Below, one piece after another: positions 19,713-29,342 of a stretch of DNA of 64,000 nt. Position 1 is the stretch's first letter. The number at the start of each line of letters is the position of its first letter. The DNA is from Orychophragmus violaceus (taxonomy: Eukaryota > Streptophyta > Magnoliopsida > Brassicales > Brassicaceae). Made by a program: the position numbers and the translations under genes. Below the pieces are notes generated by a model, which had not been told where the DNA came from, did not search any database, and saw only the letters and a list, made by a program, of their open reading frames with translations. The stretch covers positions 56,013,728 through 56,077,727 of the forward strand of contig CM058236.1 in assembly GCA_030180135.1 (NCBI GenBank). The letters run 5' to 3'.

Positions 19713-21159
19713 GTATTGGTTAAAACTATCACACAGGTTCGTCCTAGAGACTTTTCTCTCTGGCCCGGTACCCAAGGCGCCGTTCATCTTCCCCAACTCA
19801 ACCATGAGCTCGCAGAACCGGATCTCCTCCACCGGAAGTATCGTCTGAGAAGCCATGCTTCTCATCATCGGAGCCCCGACTGGGGTAATCCGACGAACCG
19901 TCTCACCTCGTAGTGATGAACTGTTATCAACTCGAAGGCGGAGCCGCTCACCTGGTCAATCACCATCACCGTCTGAAATTGCCACGCCGGTGAGTCATCC
20001 GACCTTCAGCATCGTACCCTCCGGTAATCGTCTGGAATAGGCCTTTCGTCTTCATTCTCTGACCTTACCTCTTCCAAAGCCTCCGGACCCGCTTGCTTAG
20101 GTTTCAGCGAAGCTTCCTCAACTCCCGGCGCAGATGAAGCCACCAGATACTCAACCGGAGCAGCCGAAACCGCAGGATCCTCCACCGCAGCAGCCGAATC
20201 CGAAACCCCCAAATCCTCAAACAGACCCACCGGATCTATGCTCGTTCATAAAGCTACGGTTCAAAAACTTACTTCAGCTCAATCTTTCATCTTCTCCCTC
20301 GATTTTTTCTGCAAATCGAGTTTCGATTCGAGCCTCCGTCGAAACATGTTCGAGTCCCTCCCTGAAGATCGACGCTACATCAACTTTCGGCCATCCTCGG
20401 TTGGTCAAATCGGAGATGCCTCAACTCCGATGTTCTCCACTGGCTCTCTGCTCTCTGAGTCATCGGGCTTGAACATCGCCTCTCCGTACCCGGTTCTCGT
20501 TGTCGGAGTATTTGCGTCCGTACAAAAACGGCTATCCATAATTTTCCAGGGTTTGCACCATTTTATCCCTTTGGGCCGGACTCAGTCCTTTTCTGCTAAT
20601 GGGCCTTGGCTCCACATACAGCCCGTGCCTTATCTTTGGTTACACACAAACCATTTCAAGGCTTCATCTGACTTGAAGTCGGCAGGCAGCAGTTTTTTCC
20701 TCCTTTGCCTGGGAGAGATTAATTCCACTTTCATTCCCTTTTGGGAAAAGATCAAATTCACTTTCCTTCCCTTTTGGGAAGAGATATTCTCAATCGTTCC
20801 TCTTTTTCAAAGAGAGATTGTTTTATTCTTCCTCCCTTTACTGGGAGAGAACCATCTCAACCTTCTCACCGGATTGTCATCTTGTGTAGCGGTTTATTCG
20901 GGGCCGAAAGATGCAATCGGATTCGCTTCGACGTTTTCGTTGGTGGAAGTTGTTTTTTAAAATCACGATGCAAAGTGATTAAATTTATGTGGATGCATTT
21001 GAGTTTTATCTCAGATTCGCTGTCATCACATCATGAAAATCTATCTGCCATTGTTTGGGCTATTATTATGTTGTTATGTTTTTATGCATGAGGATGTTTA
21101 ATTCCCTCTTTTGGTTGTAAGCTTGAAGTTTAATTAATGAAAATGTTGTGACAAAAAAA
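19713..21159 (+). mobile_element. LINE-derived retroposon (1.45 kb) with 16-bp TSD
   Basis: Flanked by ATCTGCCATCGAGCGG (19697-19712 and 21160-21175). It ends TTGTGACAAAAAAAA. A 240-codon frame (20238-20960) has no known domain; near its end it repeats LPFWEE-type units from a palindromic minisatellite (about 20725-20865). It lies 150 bp past the PMP3 stop codon, probably in or just after the 3' UTR. Confidence 0.85.
20725..20865. repeat. palindromic minisatellite in the second LINE-derived element
   Basis: Units of about 33 bp centred on TTCCCTTTTGGGAA followed by GAGAT. They diverge towards the right, where CTCCCTTTACTGGGAGAG is the last unit. Confidence 0.8.
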
Positions 21160-21239
21160 ATCTGCCATCGAGCGGTATGTCTCTAAATCAGCTATCAAAT
21201 ATTACAACCATATGAGGATGTGAATGTACACAGTTTAGG

Positions 21240-21360
21240 AACATAATATCACTTTGTCGAACTGCGGATTAAGTGGTTCAAGCGGTTCAGGCGGAACAAC
21301 TACGGATCAAGCGGATCAGGCGGTACAAATGCGGATCAAACGGATCAGGCGGTTCAAAAT
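21240..21360. repeat. short GCGGATCA/GCGGTTCA repeats
   Basis: Several copies of GCGGATCARGCGG-like words in about 120 bp (AACTGCGGATTAAGTGG at the left). They may be subterminal repeats of the Harbinger element to the right. The AACTGCGG start resembles the MITE ends at 46048 and 46299. Confidence 0.5.
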
Positions 21361-21705
21361 ATAAGTTTGAATGAGAAAAACGGTACATAAAATAAATATA
21401 AATTAAATAATAAATATGTTTATGGTGACAAATATATATATATATATTATACATAAAATATATCAAATACAATACACGAATAAGAGACAAATTAAGAGCG
21501 AGTATTTCGATTTTCCCATAACATATTTGCAATATATTCTCTGATATTCATCATTGGATTTCTTCGGTTGTCTCTGCTGCTTTTAATCCATCTTGATCAG
21601 CTTCATAATTTATGTTGTTAATCTCTGTATGTCCCATTATTTCTGCAAAATCTTCATCTAAAAAATTTGAAATTCTGATAAAATTATGCAGACCCATTGT
21701 AGCCA

Positions 21706-22384
21706 TTACCACTCTTTTTTGTACCTGAATATTATATCTTGGAAATTCACAAAGAATCCTTCATTTCTTCTTCCAAATTCCAAATGTTCTCTCAATAACA
21801 GAACGTAATGATGCATGCCATCAATTAAACAATTCTTGCTTATTTCGAGGCAGAGGACCATTGTGAAATTGTGACATATGATAACGAACAACTATGTTGC
21901 GTGAAGATCTATATAGAGCAAGAAAATCTTGTTTATTTGGATAGCCAGAATCAACAACATAATACTTATCTGTTGGAGGCAAAGGAAATTCAGAGTCATT
22001 GTCTTGCACCATTGTGAGAACTGCGGTATCATGACAAGATCCAGATGCTCCATTCCAAACATATGTGAACAACATGTTTAAATCACAAATTGCCATGATG
22101 TTAAAAGATGTCCGATCATGCCGATTCCAGTACATTCCTTGTTATTCAGGCTTCACCTTCACGCAAACATGAACCCCATCCATTGCTCCAACAAATCTAC
22201 TAAAATACAGCCAATATTTTGAATCCATTAGGAATCGGTCGGGAATCCTGAGCAGCTCTTGTGTTGTTGGAGTTTTGATATAATCACAAGTAAGCAACTC
22301 AGTAGCTGTAAGCACTTCCAGAAATTTTCTCTTCATGGTATCATGACAAGATCTAGGTGCTCCATTCCAAACATATGTAAACAA
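21706..22384 (-). pseudogene. PIF/Harbinger transposase relic (DDE_Tnp_4 type)
   Basis: On the minus strand, 22142-22384 encodes RIPDRFLMDSKYWLYF and FVGAMDGVHVCVKV, the first catalytic Asp region. 21821-22135, in the same frame after one TAA, encodes NIMAICDLNMLFTYVWNG and FPLPPTDKYYVVDSGYPN, holding the second Asp. 21706-21891 holds the C-terminal ERTFG-like block in another frame. A 47-bp piece (TATCATGACAAGATC..., encoding TYVWNGA and SCHDT) is present twice, at 22028 and 22339, so the N-terminus is rearranged. Not functional. Confidence 0.85.
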
Positions 22385-23557
22385 TCAAAATTTATTAGAC
22401 CAATAGTAAATACTTATTATAATTAAAATTTCGTATATATATTACAATTGTATATTTTATTTATTTATAATTATGCATTCACAATCAGTATACATCTAAT
22501 TTTAAATAACATATATCATAATAACTATATAACATAACATTTATAACTAGAATTATGAAGTTGCATAACTAAACATGCAAATATAATATATAATATGAAA
22601 TATTTATTAAAAATTATTACTTTTTGTTTTGTTAAAATTTTATTTATCATTTTTTGTATTTGTCAAAATTTTATTATTGATAAAAATAAAATTTTATAAT
22701 TTATATTTATAAAAATTATAAAATTACTAGTAATTTATATTTATAATAAATATTTTAGCAATATTTATAAATATAACAAGTGGGTTTTAATATCAAATTT
22801 TTTGCTTATATTTATAATATAACTATAACTATATTCTATTTTGGAAATTATAATGATAATTATATCTTTAGTTAAGCTAAAAAAATTATATCTTTAAATG
22901 ACAAAAACATACCCTAATCGTTCAGTTGAACTGAGGTTGCAAAGTGAAAACAAAAGATCCTTTAATTGAACTGAGATTGCAAGGTGAAAACAAAATGGCC
23001 GAAGTGGTTTTTTTTTTTTGTGTTCAAATCATTTTTTGCTTTTAGAGATATGTTCTAAGTGGAAGCTCAATCTTTTATATAGGCATTGATTTTTTTTTCT
23101 CTTCTACGCACTTGAATTATTAAGTAGATAGTTTCTTGAAATGTGTGCATTATAATTGAACCGCTAAAAAACCATCTATTATCTTCAGCGTAAGTGGTTC
23201 ATCTACTTTTGTCCACTTTTGTAGCAAAAAGACAAAAACTGTTGATTTTCCCATATATCTGTCTGTCTTGCTTTTATTATTCTTGTTTTGATGAATGGGA
23301 AGAGAAAAGTGGATAGACCACTTCAATGGGCCGCCCATCTTTTATCCATCTTTCATTCAAAACCAAAGTTTTTGGTTGTGGGAGAAAGGGGAACCAAACA
23401 TCGGACCTGTTTGCGAGATAAGCTTTAAAAAGCACCAAGTGATGTGTGATAAAACAAGCGGATCGAATAGAGCTACTTGGTGTGGAACAGACGGAACAAA
23501 TTTAACAAGGAATAAACAACAATTATTAAAAATAATCTGAAAGGTGAGTTAATTTAG
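22385..23557. other. AT-rich intergenic stretch
   Basis: 22400-22900 is extremely AT-rich. A short near-duplicate, TTCARTTGAACTGAG then TTGCAARGTGAAAACAAAA, lies at about 22920 and 22962. No gene seen. The right end of the Harbinger element may be here but was not found. Confidence 0.45.
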
Positions 23558-23572
23558 TAGTGAGCATATAAT

Positions 23573-24623
23573 TTTTTTTTTCCGACAAATTTCAACTTTA
23601 TTAATCAAATAGATACATAGTTTGATTACAAGATCAAAGACATATGCAAAATTACATCAACACAATTATTACATACATAAGTGTATGTGTCATATACTGA
23701 GAAAATAACAGCAGAAGGGAGTTTGACGATGCTTTCCGAGGAGTAGTCTTACTCGCTAACCGATAGAGATATCGATTATTGTCCAACTTCATATTTGTGT
23801 TTTCTCTGATGTGATTTGTTTGCAGCATCATTTGGCTGAACTTTTCTTTTACAAAACGCATCTTGAAACCCGATGTGTCACAATGTAACGCTGAGAAGTA
23901 GACACATTGATACCAACACTTCCGTATCAAGGTCTTTGGGAATAAACTTGTCTCTGAAACTTGTTTTCATGATGAAATCAACTTATTCCATGGCGGTTTT
24001 CGTGACGGTCGTTGTTTACATGTCAAATCCGAAAGAATTTGTGTTAATCTTTGGGACGCCCAAAGAGAATTGCACTGACGCCCGATAACAACCACAATAT
24101 TAATATAATATATTAATATTGACGAAAAATCGGTATAATATACTATAAGTAATACGGCTAAATCGCCGGACATTGACTCCGCCACAGAACGACGAAGAAG
24201 ACATGACGAAACTATTTGATGATGTTATAGATCTTCAATTCCTATTGTATATAAATCCTTGTTCCTTTCATCACACCACAACATCGCTTGATTAATCATG
24301 GCTTCAACCGGAAGATGTTGTGAATGCAAACCCAGAAACATGGTTGAATTGGCCAGATTCAAAAGCCCATACTCCATGATTAGAATCATAGAGTATGTAG
24401 AAATAAAATTGAAAATTGTAAATGAAAGTATATGTACATATAGATACATAGATATATGTATATAAATATGAAAGGAAAACAGGGCACGGTATTGACACTG
24501 GAGATGCGTCGGTCACCGGCCAAAATAAAATCACAAGAAACTTTTTTCAGTAACTGTTTTCTTTATCGCCTCAAAAGTCGCTCTCGTCAGAGCCGGTACG
24601 GTTTGTTTTATTAACTTTTCCTA
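23573..24623 (-). mobile_element. LINE-derived retroposon (1.05 kb) with 15-bp TSD
   Basis: Flanked by TAGTGAGCATATAAT (23558-23572 and 24624-24638). On the minus strand it ends TTGTCGG plus poly(A). Internal frames are short. 24225-24449 has a weak resemblance to the LINE RNase H region (FLGLHSQHLPVEAMINQAM). A GC-rich start lies at the right end. Confidence 0.8.
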
Positions 24624-24638
24624 TAGTGAGCATATAAT

Positions 24639-25446
24639 AATTTACAAATTTTGACATTTAAATATTTTGAGGCTTATGAACGCACATAAACAACTACTAA
24701 TAAAGATGAACACATTTCAGTCGCATCTCTTGCCGTTTGTAAAATCGCCTCCCATGGCAGAGGGAATTGCGATTCGAACTACCATGGAGCATGCTCTAAC
24801 CCTAGAATATAAGAGAAGTCACTTTCGAAATTGGTGACGGCAATTGCATAAGGATTTAGCATTTTGGATCTCCATGGAATCATACATATCTGATATCTTT
24901 TCATTTTCCTGCTTATTTGAGTTTTTCATTGTAAAATGTTTTATTCAAAAATGCAAAGAATATATTTTTGTTATTTATGTAGGAAAACACCATTTGATAT
25001 TTAACAGAATACAATTTAACCAATAATAAAAATATTGCAAACTACAAATGATTACAAAAATCAAATAAATTTATTTTTTACATAGAAATTTGTAAAACAT
25101 CTTATAAATTAAAACACAAACTTTTTTTAATATTTTATATTTTAGGAGATATGGAATATAAAGGCACACAAAAAAAACAATACAAACTCTCTCAGTCACA
25201 TTAAATAAAAGATTAGGAGAAAATCGAAGCAGTACAGGCCATAACTAAGATCTTGGGGTCTAATGAATTATTCAAGTAGATAGAGGATTCAACATGTGGG
25301 TCAAGGACGTATATTGAGTTCCACCATGCACATACCCGACTTTTTACATATCTGGGAGATAATCATGGATTTCGGCCCATAATCTACCTCAGTCCAAAAA
25401 AGAATGTACACGAGAGATTTGAGAAACACTTGCAACTCCGAAAGAA
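24639..25446. other. intergenic stretch, part 3' flank of the small secreted-protein gene
   Basis: No gene recognised. Before copia-2 inserted, the last part would have lain directly beyond the stop codon at 32903. Confidence 0.45.
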
Positions 25447-25451
25447 TAACA

Positions 25452-26360
25452 TGTTGGAACATATTTTTGAGGTAAAATAAAGCTTGGGCTTTATTAAATA
25501 TATGTGTGTGAATGAAAAATACATTATAGACCATGGGCTCATATAAGCCATAACATGTTGGCATCTTGTAATGAGGAATGAAGTTAAAAAGTCTCACATT
25601 GCTTACAAGGGAAACTTTTCACTAGTTTATATATGGACACTCTCATGTTATTGTTCAATAACTTGGGCTACACTATGGAGTGTGAAAGAGAGGATGGAAA
25701 GACCACACGCGCGCCGCCGTGCCGGGCCCGGGCCTGGGTCCTGGGTCCTTGGGTCCTGGTAACCCCCGAAGGGGCCTCCGCGCGCGTATTATTTTTTGGA
25801 GAAATTTTTGTTGAACCAAAATCAATTGGTTAATCGGTTTGGTAGTTTAATTAAACAATTTGGTTTAACTTAACGGTTTGGTTTGGTCAAACCGAAAGCT
25901 TTAATTATGCAAGCTTTAATTATGCTGTCGAGAGCATAATTACACCACTTACCGAAAGCATGATTTGCGCGCACGTCCCATCCAACGGCTCCTCTCGACC
26001 TTCCTCTTCTTCCTCTATAAAACAGAGCTTCAGCTCTCTGTGCAAAGAGAACTTACTGAAAAAATCGTTCACACATACACGCTCTTACTTATTGTTCCTT
26101 CGTCTCCTCCTTGCGTAAGTTCTCGAGAGTATACGTAGTACTTTCGTTCGTTGGAAACGTTGCTCGAGTGTTTGCGAAAACGTTTCGTTAACGGTTTTAT
26201 CCTGGGATTCGATTATCACACAGAAACCGTCACACTACGGGTGATAATTCGAGTTAAGGAAAGAGACGTCCTCGTCTCGACTCCGTTCATGTTTCTTTAA
26301 CGTCTACGCAACCCGCAATTCATTCACCGTTCGTATACGATCCATATTTGAGGGTCTACA
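25452..26360 (+). repeat. copia-2 5' LTR, 909 bp
   Basis: Starts TGTTGGAACATATTTTTG and ends TTGAGGGTCTACA. It contains CTCTATAAAACAGAGC near 26013 (TATA box) and a short GGTCCTG minisatellite near 25725-25758. Confidence 0.95.
26011..26025 (+). promoter_or_regulatory. TATA box of the copia-2 LTR
   Basis: CTCTATAAAACAGAG, a good plant TATA box, about 345 bp from the LTR end. It is repeated in the 3' LTR near 32525. Confidence 0.65.
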
Positions 26361-27043
26361 GTCTTAACTCGAATTACAAGTCCGATCTCTGTTTCATAAC
26401 ATTGGCCGGACTTGGTGAATTGCGTTTTGTGTTCCCGGTTAAAGGAACGTATCTGCGAATCGTTTTTACGGTTACACGGATTGAAAAATCGAACTCGTGA
26501 ATCGTTACTTGCGATTACATGAGTTGTGTTATGGTTCGCGATTAGCTCATAAGCTTCTCCGCGATTGTATATCGTTTAAAGACGTAACGTTTTTAACTCT
26601 AAGATTAGCGTTTCCGCTTCACCGCGTTTCAAACGCTAATCGTTTCAGTGATTCCAAAAAAAAAAAAAAATACGTTTACGGTTTTCTAAAACGCATGCCA
26701 AACGTTTACGGCTTTGTTCGCGAATTGCTTATAAGCTTTACCGCGATTGTACACCGTTTTCCAATCAAAGATTAGCGTTTCTGCTTCACCGCGTTTCAAA
26801 CGCTAATCGTGTTAACAATTATAAAACGCAGTTTGGTTTTGTGAATTGCTTAAACGCTTTTACACGAATCTCTTGTCGCGAATCGTTTTAATACGTTGCG
26901 AAGAAACGGTTGGTTAATCGCTGAAAATAGCGATTGCGTTTTTCCAAACGGTTTTGTAAAAGCTTTAAATAGCATATCGTTTATCATTTTGATCGTTTAT
27001 TAAACGTGAAAGCTGATACATTTTGTTTAATTGTGTCAGGAAA
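26361..27043 (+). other. copia-2 leader with a 167-bp spaced repeat
   Basis: GATTAGCGTTTCYGCTTCAC recurs at 26603 and 26770, within a larger diverged tandem unit rich in CGCGATTGTA and CGTTT words. No TGG-starting primer binding site follows the LTR. Confidence 0.65.
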
Positions 27044-27279
27044 ATGACAAACGAAACTGAAAATGCGATTGGTTCAGGTTCGACACCAAACTCTCCTCTG
27101 GATGTAAGTGCCGAAGAAACGGCACGCAGGGCTTTGTTTCAAGCTGATTCCGAGAGGATGGAAAAAGAGAAAGCTGAAAAAGCAAGGGCATAAAAAGAGA
27201 AAGCTGAGAAGAACGTGGTGTATCACGCTCCTCCTCCCCCCCAGCGTTTGCTTCTCTTCAAGCATCGTGCCAAGGCTTA
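27044..27279 (+). pseudogene. start of copia-2 gag, broken
   Basis: ATG at 27044, after CAGGAAA, opens MTNETENAIGSG and a Lys/Glu/Ala-rich stretch, then an in-frame TAA at about 27191. The frame is then shifted at a C7 run (27236-27242), past which the next frame continues into LLPDKFNGKSWKMW. Confidence 0.7.
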
Positions 27280-28326
27280 TTGCCTGACAAGTTCAACGGC
27301 AAAAGCTGGAAGATGTGGTCGAACCAGATGAAGTTCTATCTCCATGTGATGCATCTCTCGCGGTACCTCGAGGAGGATCAACCCGAAATTGGAGAAGGAG
27401 TCGGCGATGTGTACACTGTCGGAACTCTGGATGCATGGAATCAAGGAGATTACATGACGAAAGGATGGATTCTTGGCCGTCTCGTTGAGCCGCTATATGC
27501 GATATACTGCGAGCAAAAGACCGCCAAATCCCTGTGGGCCGCCTTGGTGAAAAAATACAAGGTCGATGATGCTGGATGCCAGAAGCACGCAACGGCAAAG
27601 TTCTTGGAGTTCCAGATGGTGGACGACAAACCCATCATGGAACAGGTGGAGAAGTTCCAGCGAATCTGTCAGGAAGTCGCTACAGAGGGAATGTCTATCT
27701 GTGAAATCTTCACGGTGAATAGTTTCATCGAGAAGCTTCCTCCAAGTTGGCTGACGTTCAAAAACTACCTCAAGCACAAGAGAAAGGCCATCTCACTGGA
27801 GGATTTGATCCAGAGGCTGAACACGGAGGATCGGAACCGTCAAGCAAACGGTGTCCAAGTTCGTGAACACAGTGTGAATGTGGCCACCTACAACAAGGAA
27901 AAAGGTAACCTGGACAAGGGAAAGGGCAAGGCAGTTGCTAAGTCACCCTTGAAGACTAACGGGAAGAACTTCAAGAAGTTTGGCTCCTCGTCCAGCCATC
28001 CCCCCACTGAGGACAAAAAGAAGTTCTTCAAAGGTAAATGCCATGCTTGTGGAAAGATGGGTCACAAGTCCAGTGAGTGCCGCACCAAGGAGAAAGCGGC
28101 AAAGTATCAGGCAAACCTGACCGAGGAGGACCTTTGTGCTGTGGTAACAGAGGTTAACATGGTGGACGAGAAGACCAATGAGTGGTGGTATGATACTGGT
28201 GCCACAACCCACATCTGCAATGATAGGTCCATGTTCAGTACCTATCAGAAGAACAAGTCTGAGGAGGCACTCTTCATGGGTAATAAGGCTGTCTCCAAAA
28301 TCGAAGGAAAGGGTCGGTGGTGCTGA
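27280..28326 (+). CDS. copia-2 Gag and start of protease (348 codons)
   Basis: The gag domain starts with FNGKSWKMWSNQMKFYL and has IMEQVEKFQRICQ (about 128-140). A Lys-rich linker precedes the CCHC knuckle CHACGKMGHKSSEC (about 253-267). The protease begins with WYDTGATTHICN (about 301-312), so the catalytic D-T-G is kept. The frame is lost near 28312 by a missing base and continues in the ORF from 28317. The printed ATG (MPDKFNG) is not the native start, which is at 27044. Confidence 0.9.
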   Translation: MPDKFNGKSWKMWSNQMKFYLHVMHLSRYLEEDQPEIGEGVGDVYTVGTLDAWNQGDYMTKGWILGRLVEPLYAIYCEQKTAKSLWAALVKKYKVDDAGCQKHATAKFLEFQMVDDKPIMEQVEKFQRICQEVATEGMSICEIFTVNSFIEKLPPSWLTFKNYLKHKRKAISLEDLIQRLNTEDRNRQANGVQVREHSVNVATYNKEKGNLDKGKGKAVAKSPLKTNGKNFKKFGSSSSHPPTEDKKKFFKGKCHACGKMGHKSSECRTKEKAAKYQANLTEEDLCAVVTEVNMVDEKTNEWWYDTGATTHICNDRSMFSTYQKNKSEEALFMGNKAVSKIEGKGRWC

Positions 28327-29342
28327 GAATGACCTCAGGAAAGGAGATCACGTTGAAGAACGTGAAACATGTGTCCGACATGAGGAAGAATCTGATTTCC
28401 GGCACGCTGCTGAGCAAGGCCGGTTTCTCGGTGATCTTCGAAGGTGACAACCTTACCCTCAAGAAGTGGGGCATGTACCTGGGAAGAGGATTCGTGAAGA
28501 ATGGACTTGTCAAGATGTGTGTCATGACTGTCCTCAAGAAAGAAGAAGCAAGTACCTCGAAAACCAAGAATGAGATTGTTGTTAAGAATGATGTTGCAAA
28601 TGTTTCAACTGTTGTAACTGATTCCGCAATGAATAAGAATACGTATGTTGCTTACTTGCTTGAGTCTTTTAACATTTGGCATGAAAGATTAGGACATGTG
28701 AATTATAAATCAATACACCGATTAATGAATTCAAACCTAATCCCGAAATGCAAAATGAGTAAAGAAAAATGTGAAGTGTGCGTACAGGCTAAACTCACAA
28801 AAACACCATCGCCCAAAGTCGAAAGGACTAATGCACCTCTAGATTTAATTCACACGGATTTATGTGACTTAAAGTATGCTCCTACTAGAGGCGGGAAAAA
28901 GTATTTCGTGACTTTTATCGATGATCATACGAAATATTGTTATGTATATCTATTACATAGCAAAGATGAGGCGTTGGATAAATTTAAGGAATATAAGCTG
29001 GAAGTTGAAAATCAACTTAGTAAGACTATTAAAATAGTCAGAAGTGATAGAGGAGGGGAATATGATGGCAGATTCAATACTTTCTGCATGGAACATGGAA
29101 TTATCCATCAGACGACTGCCCCTTACTCACCGGAATCTAACGGAGTTGCGGAACGAAAGAACCGAACTCTGAAAGAAATGATGAACGCAATGCTTCAAGA
29201 TTCTGGGTTAGCCCAGAACATGTGGGGGGGGGGGAAGCGTTGCTTACATCAAATTATATTCTCAACAAAATTCCGCACAAGGTCACCGGGAAGACACCCT
29301 ATGAACTTTGGAAAGGTGTTGTACCTTCGTATAAATACCTGA
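28317..29342 (+). CDS. copia-2 protease end and integrase (341 codons)
   Basis: The rest of the protease (KNVKHVSDMRKNLISG) is followed by the integrase HHCC finger (HERLGHVNYKSIHRL near 121, then CEVCVQAKL) and the core with LIHTDLCD (about 178-185), SDRGGEYDG (about 242-250) and ESNGVAERKNRT (about 272-284), so D, D and E are all kept. The frame breaks in a G11 run at 29224-29234, and the last 40 residues are out of frame. Confidence 0.9.
   Translation: MVLRMTSGKEITLKNVKHVSDMRKNLISGTLLSKAGFSVIFEGDNLTLKKWGMYLGRGFVKNGLVKMCVMTVLKKEEASTSKTKNEIVVKNDVANVSTVVTDSAMNKNTYVAYLLESFNIWHERLGHVNYKSIHRLMNSNLIPKCKMSKEKCEVCVQAKLTKTPSPKVERTNAPLDLIHTDLCDLKYAPTRGGKKYFVTFIDDHTKYCYVYLLHSKDEALDKFKEYKLEVENQLSKTIKIVRSDRGGEYDGRFNTFCMEHGIIHQTTAPYSPESNGVAERKNRTLKEMMNAMLQDSGLAQNMWGGGKRCLHQIIFSTKFRTRSPGRHPMNFGKVLYLRINT

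Noticed and set aside
20238..20960. 240-codon frame as a host gene
   Set aside because: It lies wholly inside a retroposon with a 16-bp TSD, shows no known domain and is repetitive near its end.
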